Shown here: piece by piece, positions 35,986 to 43,599 of the stretch | Numbering within the stretch: position 1 is the first letter of the stretch | Layout: every line of letters begins with the position of its first letter | Assembly (NCBI RefSeq): GCF_038433135.1 | Contig: NZ_JBCDMV010000003.1 | Coordinates: forward strand, 1-64,000 | Length of the DNA stretch: 64,000 nt | Direction of reading: 5' to 3' | DNA from: Luteococcus sp038433135 | GTDB lineage: Bacteria; Actinomycetota; Actinomycetes; Propionibacteriales; Propionibacteriaceae | Translations under genes and position numbers: made by a program | The notes under the pieces: model-generated | The model's database searches: none | What the model was told of the DNA's origin: nothing | Seen by the model: the letters and a program-made list of their open reading frames with translations, nothing else

Positions 35986-36045
35986 TTGCGGCCCTGCTGG
36001 ATCGTTTCCGATCCGGCCTTGCTGCCCGGATCAGGCAGCTCGAAA

Positions 36046-36051
36046 AATATA
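36046..36051 (-). promoter_or_regulatory. Probable -10 of the tRNA-Asp/Phe unit
   Basis: TATATT on the minus strand, about 60 nt before tRNA-Asp, with TTCACA 18 nt further upstream as a possible -35. Confidence 0.45.
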
Positions 36052-36331
36052 GCGTGAACTTGGGGCAAATGTGAAATCGAGGGCATTGACGTCGCCCAAA
36101 AGCCTGTGACTAGGCATTTTGCTGACCTTGGCTGGAGGGGTGTGGTCATGCGGTCATCTGTGTGTTGCCGGGAGTTCGGCTCGGCGAAGGGGGCGGCGAT
36201 GTTTGCCCGTGGCCTGTCGGCGCCACCAAACATGTTAACCATTAACTTGTGTTCACACCGGGCGGCGGGTGAGGATGGATTCACGCGCAAGGATCGTTCC
36301 TCGGGGGAGGGAAGACGATGCGTACCAAAGC
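36052..36331. other. Intergenic stretch without a recognisable gene
   Basis: It contains an A/T-rich patch (GTTAACCATTAAC at about 36235) and a possible 32-codon plus-strand ORF from ATG 36318 behind GGAGGGAAG. That ORF overlaps the terminator of the opposite gene and has no recognisable sequence, so I do not call it a gene. Confidence 0.5.
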
Positions 36332-36374
36332 GCCGGGTGTGCCTGCTGATCGGGGGATTGCAGGGGCACCCGGC
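36332..36374 (-). terminator. Hairpin after the DUF2853 gene
   Basis: GCCGGGTG and CACCCGGC, extended inward to 13 of 15 pairs, lie 32 bp past the minus-strand stop. Confidence 0.65.
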
Positions 36375-36405
36375 GTTTGGCTGTCGGCGTTTCGTGTTTG
36401 CGGGC

Positions 36406-36717
36406 TCAGACCCTGAACAGATCCAGCTTCTGGTAGTGCTCGGCCAGCAGGTAGTAGACGGTCAGTCGGTTCTTGCGGCCGGGGACCTGCTCGCCCACCT
36501 TCTTGATCTCGGCGTCCAGCGCGGCGTCATCGCCCGAGACGCCCAGCTTCTTCTTCACGAAGTTCTCGCGCACGGTGGCGAGCTCGGTCGGGTCGCTGAA
36601 GGAGACCATCGAGGAGTCTGGCTTGCTCAGCACCAGGCGGTAGGTCTTTGCCATGGCCGCGACGACGTCGGCATCGGCCTTGGGGGAGTACTTCTGGATG
36701 TCTGCGAGGTGGTCCAT
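36406..36717 (-). CDS. DUF2853 family protein
   Basis: A 103-residue soluble protein. MDHLADIQKYSPKADADVV at the start and LTVYYLLAEHYQKLDLF at the end match DUF2853, whose function is unknown. AAAGG lies upstream of ATG 36717. It sits between two tRNA genes with its own hairpins on both sides, so it is probably monocistronic. Confidence 0.85.
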   Translation of the reverse strand: MDHLADIQKYSPKADADVVAAMAKTYRLVLSKPDSSMVSFSDPTELATVRENFVKKKLGVSGDDAALDAEIKKVGEQVPGRKNRLTVYYLLAEHYQKLDLFRV

Positions 36718-36812
36718 GTCGGAGCCTTTCGGGAGGTGTCAGGTGACAAGACCATCGTGGCACCGAAATCGCCCGCGGCAGGCGTTTCTGGGCGAATGAC
36801 CGATGAAATGGT

Positions 36813-36852
36813 GGTGGGCCCCAGACGACGCCGTCGTCGGCTGGGGCCCACC
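36813..36852 (-). terminator. Strong 12-bp hairpin upstream of the DUF2853 gene
   Basis: GGTGGGCCCCAG and CTGGGGCCCACC with a partly paired 16-nt loop. No confident gene ends here, so it may terminate an unannotated minus-strand RNA from 36.85-37.12 kb. Confidence 0.6.
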
Positions 36853-37122
36853 GATCCGTTGGGGAGGGATTCCCCTCCTTTGCTGTGTGAGTCATCTCAC
36901 GAAGAGGGTGGGCCATGGGGAGGTCATGGCAGCGGCGGTGACGAAGACCATGAGGTGCCGAGTAGGCGAATCCCTGGTGGGCTCTGGGCCAAGGACCGCG
37001 ACGTCAGCGACGCCTGGTGCGCGAGTGGTCAGTTGCCCCTGCGGATCTGGTGGACGACGAAGGCGATGATCACGACCACGAGGATGATGCCCGGTGCGTT
37101 CCAGCCGCACGCCGTCGACCAA
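36853..37122. other. Gap with a possible minus-strand hydrophobic peptide
   Basis: One minus-strand frame ending at 37029 encodes APGIILVVVIIAFVVHQIRR followed by GN and a stop, a convincing single membrane helix with a basic tail. No in-frame ATG, GTG or TTG with a ribosome site lies in front. It could be a tiny gene with an unusual start or a decayed remnant. Confidence 0.25.
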
Positions 37123-37166
37123 GAAACGGCCCCTGACCAGCATTGCTGCTGGCCAGGGGCCGTTTC
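37123..37166 (-). terminator. Terminator of tRNA-Glu
   Basis: GAAACGGCCCCTG pairs perfectly with CAGGGGCCGTTTC, and an inner CAGCA/TGCTG extends the stem. Confidence 0.85.
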
Positions 37167-37169
37167 ACC

Positions 37170-37245
37170 TGGTATCCCCAACGGGATTCGAACCCGCGCT
37201 GCCGCCTTGAAAGGGCGGTGTCCTGGGCCGCTAGACGATGGGGAC
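37170..37245 (-). tRNA. tRNA-Glu (TTC)
   Basis: Acceptor GTCCCCA with TGGGGAT, D-arm TCGTCTAGCGG, anticodon loop CTTTCAA giving TTC, T-arm GGTTCGAATCC, encoded CCA. Confidence 0.95.
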
Positions 37246-37256
37246 CCGACCGTCCA

Positions 37257-37262
37257 AGTCTA
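37257..37262 (-). promoter_or_regulatory. -10 hexamer of tRNA-Glu
   Basis: TAGACT on the minus strand, 11 nt before the mature 5' end. Confidence 0.55.
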
Positions 37263-37293
37263 GGGGTTCTGCGCCGCGGCTCAAAACCGGCCG

Positions 37294-38262
37294 TCAGCGT
37301 ACGGAGATGTGCACGTGGTCGATGTGGTTGGCGGTGTCGCCACCCCGGTCGGCCATCGGGCGCCAACCCTCGTCGGAGCGCGCCACCGACCAGATCTTCT
37401 GCTGGAAGATCACGTAGCTGATGTTCAGCTCGCTGGCGCGCGAACGCATCTCGTTGGCGATCTCCCAGCCCAGGGCCTGGTTGGAGCGGTAGTTGGGCAA
37501 CATCACGTCGGCCGCGCGGCCGGTGTGGTGGTCGGAGCCCGGATCGATCCGGATGCCGTAAATGGTGGTGATCTGCGGGTACTTGCTGCTGACCACGGCG
37601 GCAACGCGCTTGGTGGCGATGCTGGAGCCCGGCAGCGCCGCGGGGTTGTAGACGATCGCCGGCTTGGGGGTGGTGGCACGGGGGCGGGAGGGCACGGTGC
37701 TCGTCACGCTCTTGGCGCTGCTCAAGTACTTGGCGTTGACCCAGCGGTACTTGCCCATCCAGTAGAGCTGGGCCATCCCGTTGACCTGCTTGCCGGTGAT
37801 GGCCACCTCATTGCCCTTGTTGATGGTGCCCAGCTGCCTGGAGCGCACCGTGGCCCTCTCTCGGATCGCCAGGTTGGCGGTCGCCTTCAGCACGCCGGGC
37901 TTCAGGGCGCGCGCCTGGGCGGCCGGAGGCTTGGCACCGCCCACCGCGAGGTACTTGGCGCTGACCCAGCGATGGTTGCCCATCCAGTAGATCTGCGCCA
38001 TCCCATTGGCGCGCTTGCCGGTGATGGCCACCTCATTGCCCTTGCGGATGATCCCCACGCGCCGGGACGTGGTGCTGGCCGTGGTGCGGATCGACAGGTC
38101 TGCCGTGGTGGTGGCCTTGCCGGTGCTGGTCTTCGTCACCGCCTTCGACGGCTGCGGAGCGGCCTGGGCCATGGCGCCCGAGGTGAACTGGGCGCCTCCG
38201 GCGAGCAGAGCGGTGGTGATGGCCGTCACGGTGACCGCCCGGGTGGTACGCAGTGCAGACAT
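37294..38262 (-). CDS. Secreted protein with two SH3b domains and an M15-like C-terminal domain
   Basis: A 322-residue exported cell-wall protein. A Sec signal peptide (TVTAITTALLAGGAQF, cleaved near AQA) is followed by two bacterial SH3 repeats of about 55 residues sharing GNEVAITGK and W(V)(S/N)AKYL, then a linker and a ~110-residue domain with HHTGRAADVM and HIDHVHISV. That H..D...H-x-H spacing resembles zinc ligands of M15/VanY-type peptidases, so peptidoglycan hydrolysis is inferred. GGAAGGA lies 7 nt before ATG 38262. Confidence 0.82.
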   Translation of the reverse strand: MSALRTTRAVTVTAITTALLAGGAQFTSGAMAQAAPQPSKAVTKTSTGKATTTADLSIRTTASTTSRRVGIIRKGNEVAITGKRANGMAQIYWMGNHRWVSAKYLAVGGAKPPAAQARALKPGVLKATANLAIRERATVRSRQLGTINKGNEVAITGKQVNGMAQLYWMGKYRWVNAKYLSSAKSVTSTVPSRPRATTPKPAIVYNPAALPGSSIATKRVAAVVSSKYPQITTIYGIRIDPGSDHHTGRAADVMLPNYRSNQALGWEIANEMRSRASELNISYVIFQQKIWSVARSDEGWRPMADRGGDTANHIDHVHISVR

Positions 38263-38619
38263 GTGATTTTCCTTCCGACGGCCTGGGCCGCGTGCTGTCG
38301 AACCAATCTGTCGGCCGCGACGTCCCCGCGTCGTGGCTGGGTCTCCCCGGGCAAGGACTGTAGGGGTGATGGCCGGATGCTGCGAATCTGCTGAAGCGTC
38401 CTTTTCCTTACAGGCAAGGAACCGCGCCGAAGCATCCGGTGAACCGTGGGTGTCCGTCCAGTCGTCTGGCGCACCCGTGAACACCCCGCCTTCCCTTTGG
38501 GCCAAGGCAAAGCGCGCGGAAGGCATGTCGGCGCTCTGGGCGAACGCCCAAGAACATGAGAAATGGTGATGAGGGGCCTGAGATTTGCCCAGAAATGGCC
38601 TCAATCAGGGGTTGAGGGT
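38263..38619. other. Leader and gap upstream of the SH3b protein gene
   Basis: No gene seen. The minus strand contains GGGGAGACCC and GGCCGACAG, pieces reminiscent of a cyclic-di-AMP riboswitch, but the order and spacing do not fit well enough to call it. Confidence 0.3.
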
Positions 38620-39225
38620 TCAGGCTTGCGGCTGATCGGTCGAGGCTTCCAGCCAGCAGGCCGTGGCATCGCACACCAGCCGCCGTGCCTTGCCATGCAG
38701 CTTTCCAGCCGCCCCGGACTGCAGATCCACCCGGTCGGCCGGCGTCGCACCCGTGATTCGGGCGATCTCGTGACACGCGTCGGGGTCGGCCCGCAGCGCC
38801 AAGGGGCGGGCAGGCCCCGTAGTGGCCGCCAACTGGGTCAGCAGATCCTCGTCGAAGGCTGGCGCCACCACCACCAGGCACCGGTGGTCGGCACGAGCGC
38901 GCTGCAGGCTGGGCAGGAGCTCTCGCAGTCCACCCATGCCCTCAGGGCAGCACAGCAGATCGGCATTCGTGACCTCCGCGGTGGCCGGGCTGTCCCAGCT
39001 GGCGAAACGGTCGTCGGCCAGCCGGGCGTCGACGCGGGGCTGCGCGGCCCGGAAGTCCTGCAGGGCGGCGCGCTGGCTCTCGTCGGGTTCCGATGCCCGC
39101 GGGTGAAGCCGCTCCACCGGGATGCCCAGTCTGGTCTCGGCAACCCGTCGGGTCTGCCGGTCTCGCCAGGCCGCCAGGGCGAGCAGCACCAGGCCGATGC
39201 CCAGGACCACCAGGAAACCGCGCAT
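38620..39225 (-). CDS. Hypothetical single-pass membrane protein
   Basis: 201 residues, no family recognised. The N-terminus has one membrane helix (FLVVLGIGLVLLALAAW), and the remaining ~175 residues look cytoplasmic or exported with two Cys pairs (LLCCPEG, CLVVV, RLVCDATACW). ATG 39225 is preferred to GTG 39231 because GGGGGG lies about 5 nt upstream. It precedes the SH3b gene by 357 bp on the same strand, so a cell-envelope role is possible. Confidence 0.6.
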   Translation of the reverse strand: MRGFLVVLGIGLVLLALAAWRDRQTRRVAETRLGIPVERLHPRASEPDESQRAALQDFRAAQPRVDARLADDRFASWDSPATAEVTNADLLCCPEGMGGLRELLPSLQRARADHRCLVVVAPAFDEDLLTQLAATTGPARPLALRADPDACHEIARITGATPADRVDLQSGAAGKLHGKARRLVCDATACWLEASTDQPQA

Positions 39226-39251
39226 GACCACCCCCCGCAGCGAGACTGCAC

Positions 39252-39327
39252 TGGTGCCCCCACAGGGGCTCGAACCCTGGACCCGCGGATTAAAAGTCCG
39301 CTGCTCTGCCAGCTGAGCTATAGGGGC
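39252..39327 (-). tRNA. tRNA-Lys (TTT)
   Basis: Acceptor GCCCCTA with TGGGGGC, D-arm TAGCTCAGCTGG, anticodon loop CTTTTAA giving TTT, T-arm GGTTCGAGCCC, encoded CCA. Confidence 0.95.
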
Positions 39328-39336
39328 GCTCGCGAC

Positions 39337-39342
39337 AGTGTA
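39337..39342 (-). promoter_or_regulatory. -10 hexamer of tRNA-Lys
   Basis: TACACT on the minus strand, 9 nt before the mature 5' end. Confidence 0.5.
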
Positions 39343-39367
39343 GCGAGTCGGCGACGGGTGGCGGCGC

Positions 39368-41536
39368 TCAGGCCTTCCAACGGTAGATGTGGTGCTCCCA
39401 CTCGTTGGCGAAGTCCTGACTGAACTTCCCGTCCTTCACCTCGATGCTGCGATCCTCTTCCAGCACCTCGACGCTCGACGGGGAGACCCCCTCGGGCAGC
39501 CGCAGCTCGTAGGAGCCCTGCTCGTGCTGGATGCGCTGCATCGCAATCAGGTAGCTGTAGCCGTCGGGTGCCTTGGGCCAGTAACGGGTGTGCAGATCGG
39601 GGTTGATGTTGCGCGGCTCGGACTGGGAGTAGAGCACCGGCGCCAGCTTCTGCAGCCGGGCGGTCACCTTCTTCACCCGCTCGCTCACCCCGCGGGCGTA
39701 GTGACCGTCGTTGCGCACGCCGAAGGCGCCAGGACGCCAACTCAGCCAGGAGTCGTCGGTCACCTCGCGGGGGTCGACGCCCTTCTTCGGCTCCGTGCGG
39801 GCGTACCAGAAGCGGTACTCCTCCTTGGAATCGCGCACCGTGTCGCCCACCGTGTACTGCTCGCTGGCCTTCCAGATCGGAGCGGGCTTGTCGTCGGCGA
39901 AGCTCTGCGGAAAGATCAGGATGCCGCTGGCGCCGGCGGTGATGCAGGACATCAGGGCGCCCTCCACCTCGTCAGCGGTGGGGACGGAGCCATAACCCGG
40001 CTCACCCTTGCGCACCACATTCGCGTGCCCGATCGCCACCACACCCCAGACCGGCAACGGCCGGCTGAGGAAGGCGCGGCAGCGCTCCACCACCATGCCG
40101 TGGGCGGCGGCCCGACGGATCTGCTCCTCGGGCAGGCCCCAGGCCTTGGCCACCTGGGCGCGCATCGTCGGGTGCACGCAGTAGGAATAGAGGTCGGCCG
40201 AGACCTGGTGCAGGTCGGGACGGTCGATCAGCGGCCGGACCCGGTAGCGGTCGATCGAGGAGATGGTGACGCCGGTGCCGAAGTTGGAGTACGCCAGGTA
40301 GCCCTTGGGGTGCTTGTCCAGGTTCTCCTCCAGCTTCTTCATCTTGACGCTGTCCATGTCGGCCTCGTCCTCCGGCAGCCAGCCGACGGTCTCGGCGCCG
40401 GGCTTGCCGGCCATGTCCATCCCCGTGGTGCGGATCGCCCACATCCCCGACTGCTGCATCGCCTCGGGGGTTACCTTGGGATCCACCACGACGCCGCCGT
40501 GGGTGTAGTTCTTCTCCTCCTTGAGCTCCTCTGTGGTGCCATTCATCCACCACTCGGCAATCGGGAAGCGGGAGGCATCGGCCAGCACCTCGGCATTGGT
40601 GAACTGCTTGTAGTACTCGGCCGGGCCGCCGAAGTTGGCGTCGACGCCACGCACCACCGGATCGGCGGTGGCGGAGGCGCCCGCATCGTGGTGGGCCTTG
40701 ATCCGCTCGGCGCTCAGCGGCTTGCCGAAGATGGCGTACTGCGACCACTGGCCGGACAGCGACGCGCCGGTGCCCTTCTTGACGTCGCGGGTGCCGACCG
40801 CGCCGCCGGTGACGGTGCCCTTGAAGGGGCCAATGCTGCCGGTGCTGACCTGCTTGCCGTCCAGGTAGCCGGCCACCTCTCCCTTGGGGGTGATGGTCAG
40901 CGCGAAGTGGTGCCACTTGTTGGTGGTCTTCTCCGTCTTGAAATCCACCTTGGTGTAGCCCGCTCCCTCCGCGAACAGGCCGGTGCCGTCGCGCTGCAGG
41001 CCGAAGGCCCAGCCGGTGGGGTCGCTGTCCGACGGCACCGCGAGCAGCGCCTGGTTGAAATTGGGCTCCTCCTGGTAGAGCCACATCTCCACGGTGAGGC
41101 CCGTCTGGGGGACATCGGCCAGCCAGGTCTTGGCGTCGGGAATCTCCACCCACGCCTCGTCATTGCTCATGCCCGAGTAGAAGGCGCGCCCCACGCCGTT
41201 GGGGGCGGCCGTGCTCAGCGCGTCATTGGGCCACCACTTGTTGCCGTGCATCACGGTCTTGCGGTGGTGCTTGGAGCGGTCGGCTGGGGCCTTGGCGTCC
41301 GCGTCGTCCTGGAAGTCCAGGTAGAGCAACGGATCATCGGCCAGGATGGCCTCCTTCAGGGTGCCCTTCACGACGGGTGCCGACGCCTCGGCGCTGCTGG
41401 CCCCACCGCCGCTGGGGATGTCACTGGGGCTGGGGTTCGGCGTGGGCTTCTCGTCCTTGGAACAGCCGACGACAGTGGTCGCGGCGATTCCGGCGGCGCC
41501 GACGGCGAGGAAGGTGCGGCGGTTGGTGCTGGTCAC
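39368..41536 (-). CDS. Tat-exported lipoprotein with LamG-like domain, function unknown
   Basis: 722 residues. The N-terminus NRRTFLAVGAAGIAATTVVGC combines a twin-arginine motif with a lipobox cysteine, so the protein should be exported folded and lipid-anchored. After a Ser/Pro linker, residues about 60-270 form a concanavalin/LamG-like lectin domain (TGLTVEMWLYQ, KWHHFALTITPKGEVAGYLD). A central ~300-residue region looks like an alpha/beta barrel, and PIWKASEQYTVGDTVRD resembles a CBM5/12 carbohydrate-binding module. A surface glycan role is inferred. GTG 41536 starts the signal peptide directly; the frame is open to ATG 41584. Confidence 0.7.
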   Translation of the reverse strand: MTSTNRRTFLAVGAAGIAATTVVGCSKDEKPTPNPSPSDIPSGGGASSAEASAPVVKGTLKEAILADDPLLYLDFQDDADAKAPADRSKHHRKTVMHGNKWWPNDALSTAAPNGVGRAFYSGMSNDEAWVEIPDAKTWLADVPQTGLTVEMWLYQEEPNFNQALLAVPSDSDPTGWAFGLQRDGTGLFAEGAGYTKVDFKTEKTTNKWHHFALTITPKGEVAGYLDGKQVSTGSIGPFKGTVTGGAVGTRDVKKGTGASLSGQWSQYAIFGKPLSAERIKAHHDAGASATADPVVRGVDANFGGPAEYYKQFTNAEVLADASRFPIAEWWMNGTTEELKEEKNYTHGGVVVDPKVTPEAMQQSGMWAIRTTGMDMAGKPGAETVGWLPEDEADMDSVKMKKLEENLDKHPKGYLAYSNFGTGVTISSIDRYRVRPLIDRPDLHQVSADLYSYCVHPTMRAQVAKAWGLPEEQIRRAAAHGMVVERCRAFLSRPLPVWGVVAIGHANVVRKGEPGYGSVPTADEVEGALMSCITAGASGILIFPQSFADDKPAPIWKASEQYTVGDTVRDSKEEYRFWYARTEPKKGVDPREVTDDSWLSWRPGAFGVRNDGHYARGVSERVKKVTARLQKLAPVLYSQSEPRNINPDLHTRYWPKAPDGYSYLIAMQRIQHEQGSYELRLPEGVSPSSVEVLEEDRSIEVKDGKFSQDFANEWEHHIYRWKA

Positions 41537-41598
41537 GTGGAGGTTGCCCTTCGGATCGTTCGGACATGGGTTCGGACAATGCATCGGGGGATGTGGTC

Positions 41599-41604
41599 AG
41601 GCTA
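41599..41604 (-). promoter_or_regulatory. Probable -10 of the LamG lipoprotein gene
   Basis: TAGCCT on the minus strand, 62 nt before GTG 41536; GAAGGG in the leader may be the ribosome site. Confidence 0.4.
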
Positions 41605-41625
41605 ACAACCGACCCGACCAGCCCG

Positions 41626-41631
41626 TATCCT
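41626..41631 (+). promoter_or_regulatory. -10 hexamer of the three-gene membrane operon
   Basis: TATCCT, 6 nt before ATG 41638. Confidence 0.6.
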
Positions 41632-41637
41632 GAAAAT

Positions 41638-42372
41638 ATGTGGACGAGTGACCAACGCTCTGGCGAGGTTGCGCTGCCCGAGGTCACCCCGCAGACCGAG
41701 GGCCTGCCCGCCGCCGAGGAGGCTCCGCGGCCGCTGTCGGCCGCGGTCAAGCGCACCGTGCGGTGGGGTCGGTACGTCAGCGACGTGGTCACCCCGACCA
41801 ATCTCTTCTTCGCCCTGTTGGCGCTGGTGCTGCTGGTGGTCGGCACGTTGGGCGGATGGGACAAGGTGCGGGCCGCGAGCGACGAATTGCCCGTCGTGGC
41901 AACGGGTTCCGAGACATCGGCGGCACCCTTCGTGGTGACCGTCACCAAGAGTTGGCACACCGCGGAAATGGGCAAGCTGCTGACCCGGCAGCGCGGGCAG
42001 CGCTACCTGCTGGTGGTCGGCTCGGTGACCTCGCAGCACAACGAACCGGTGCCCTCGGTGATCCTGAGCAAGGCCTTGGCGATCGACGTGCCCGGGTGTC
42101 GACGCGACGGGCTCATGCTGGAACAAGATGCCTGTCATCCCGAGCAGTTGCTGCGTGCGGACAGCCTGAGAATGGGTGATCTGCAGCCGGGGATGACCCA
42201 GCCCTTCGTCGCTGTCTTCAGGCAGGATTCAGCCAGCCCCACCCCTAGTCAGACGACCGTCATACTGAGTTCGCAGGTCTGGCGGGCCTCCCGACTGGAC
42301 GGTGGTATGGGCTGGTGGGATCTCACCCCGACGGCCCAACTCACCGTGCCCACCAAGGAGTACCGGCCATGA
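41638..42372 (+). CDS. Single-pass membrane protein, first of three tandem genes
   Basis: 244 residues of no recognised family. A ~50-residue cytoplasmic N-terminus is followed by a membrane helix (about 55-73, NLFFALLALVLLVVGTLGGW) and an extracytoplasmic beta-rich domain (FVVTVTKSWHTAEMG, RYLLVVGSVTSQ) with a likely disulfide (C in DVPGCRRD and DACHPEQ). The fold resembles DUF4352-like immunoglobulin domains in strand pattern only. ATG 41638 follows the -10 at leaderless spacing. Its stop is linked to the next gene through a 5-codon ORF. Confidence 0.65.
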   Translation: MWTSDQRSGEVALPEVTPQTEGLPAAEEAPRPLSAAVKRTVRWGRYVSDVVTPTNLFFALLALVLLVVGTLGGWDKVRAASDELPVVATGSETSAAPFVVTVTKSWHTAEMGKLLTRQRGQRYLLVVGSVTSQHNEPVPSVILSKALAIDVPGCRRDGLMLEQDACHPEQLLRADSLRMGDLQPGMTQPFVAVFRQDSASPTPSQTTVILSSQVWRASRLDGGMGWWDLTPTAQLTVPTKEYRP

Positions 42373-42386
42373 GCGAGCGGGCATGA
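42369..42386 (+). CDS. Five-codon micro-ORF bridging two genes
   Basis: ATG AGC GAG CGG GCA TGA overlaps the upstream stop (ATGA) at its start and the next gene's ATG (ATGA) at its end. A ribosome could pass from one gene to the next through this peptide (MSERA). It probably serves translational coupling and has no product of its own. Confidence 0.4.
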   Translation: MSERA

Positions 42387-42943
42387 AGCGCCGGCAGGCG
42401 GCGACCGCCGTGGCCGTTCTGGCGGCCCTGAGCGTCGGATCGGTGGTTGATGAGCGGTTGCAGGACCCCAACGAGGTGCTGGAGCGGCCCTATGATCACC
42501 ACGCGGCCCTGGGGGACGAGGTGGCCATGCGCACCGGCACCGTCGTGGTGCACGGGGTGGACGGTGCCGCGAAGGTGAGGACCTTCAAGACGCTGGCGTC
42601 GACGCCGGGGGTCTGGCTGCTGGTGGATGTGAGTTTCACCGCGAAGGACAGCACCCAGAGCGTCGCGGGTGGCACCGTGGTTGCGGCAGATGGGCGCCGC
42701 TTCGGCGGGAAGCAAGCCGTGATGACCTCGTGTGGGGTGTCGATCCCCGGCGTCGCACACCATTGCCGGCAGCTCTTCGAGCTCCCCAGGGGAGTGCTGG
42801 CGGGCGCGAGCTTCGAGGTGTCCACCGCGGGCCGTGGCCAGGCGGATGACGTCGCGGTGATCGACTTGGGGATCGACCAGGCCAAGGCCACCCGGCTGGA
42901 GGCCAGCACCAGCACCTTCGACGCGGACAAGGAAGGTGCGTGA
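42383..42943 (+). CDS. Exported or membrane-anchored protein, second of three tandem genes
   Basis: 186 residues, family not recognised. An N-terminal hydrophobic segment (AATAVAVLAALSVGSVV) serves as a signal or anchor. The rest is a beta-rich domain (GVWLLVDVSFTAKDS, GTVVAADGRRFGG) with a Cys pair in TSCGVSIPGVAHHCRQL. The GRRF motif and Cys pair recur in the third protein, suggesting duplication. No ribosome site is visible before ATG 42383, consistent with coupling through the micro-ORF. Confidence 0.6.
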   Translation: MKRRQAATAVAVLAALSVGSVVDERLQDPNEVLERPYDHHAALGDEVAMRTGTVVVHGVDGAAKVRTFKTLASTPGVWLLVDVSFTAKDSTQSVAGGTVVAADGRRFGGKQAVMTSCGVSIPGVAHHCRQLFELPRGVLAGASFEVSTAGRGQADDVAVIDLGIDQAKATRLEASTSTFDADKEGA

Positions 42944-43575
42944 TGGCGCTCGCCCCGGCCGCGACCTCATGGTGGCAGCGCAACCGGGTCTGGTTGATGC
43001 TGCTGGTGCCCCTGCTGGCGGCGGCGATCGCCTCGTCGTCGTGGGCCTACGTCAGGTTGTACCGACCGCAGCAGTTCCACAACCCGCAGCGGTCCGTGGA
43101 CGGCACCTTGCACTTCGTGCAGCACACGCGCAGCGTGGACCTTGACTACACGATCGACGTGACCATGAAGCTGATCAGCTTCGAGCCGGTCAACGACACC
43201 GCCTGGACCGTGCCCGCAGGGCAGACGCTGTGGCGCAGCACCCTTCAGTTCGAGGCCGATCCCGAGGCCCCGCTGAACGGTTGCGGGGTGAGCCTGCGAG
43301 ACCAGCACGGCCGGCGCTTCGTCGGCAACATCGGGATGAAGGCCAGCAGGACGATGACCCAGGCCAGCGCCATGCAGAATGACTGTGTTCCGCTGGAGCG
43401 CGGGGGGCCAAGCGTCGTCATGGGCACGGTGATGCCAGCCCGTGAGGGGGAGGAACGGCCCCGGATCTGGCAGAGCACCTGGCTGTGGGCACTGCCGAGT
43501 GATGCCGTCCCCACCACCCTTCGGGTGTCTTGGGCGCCGCCGGACTATGCGGAGTTCGGCATTCCGGTCAGGTAG
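42943..43575 (+). CDS. Single-pass membrane protein, third of three tandem genes
   Basis: 210 residues, family not recognised. A short N-terminus, one membrane helix (VWLMLLVPLLAAAIASSSW) and a beta-rich outer domain with Cys residues in NGCGVSL and QNDCVPL and the motif DQHGRRFVGN shared with the second gene. ATG 42943 overlaps the upstream TGA by one base and has GGAAGG 6 nt upstream. The three proteins may form one envelope complex. The convergent polytopic gene starts its stop 24 bp away. Confidence 0.6.
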   Translation: MALAPAATSWWQRNRVWLMLLVPLLAAAIASSSWAYVRLYRPQQFHNPQRSVDGTLHFVQHTRSVDLDYTIDVTMKLISFEPVNDTAWTVPAGQTLWRSTLQFEADPEAPLNGCGVSLRDQHGRRFVGNIGMKASRTMTQASAMQNDCVPLERGGPSVVMGTVMPAREGEERPRIWQSTWLWALPSDAVPTTLRVSWAPPDYAEFGIPVR

Positions 43576-43599
43576 GAGTGGCCCTCCCGTGCGATCGGC

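Noticed and set aside
36318..36416. 32-codon plus-strand ORF behind a strong GGAGGGAAG
   Set aside because: It overlaps the terminator and 3' end of the DUF2853 gene, and its sequence shows nothing protein-like.
38263..38450. Possible cyclic-di-AMP riboswitch upstream of the SH3b/peptidase-like gene
   Set aside because: Fragments such as GGGGAGACCC and CCGACAG are present, but order, spacing and the expected paired elements do not match; a covariance-model search would settle it.
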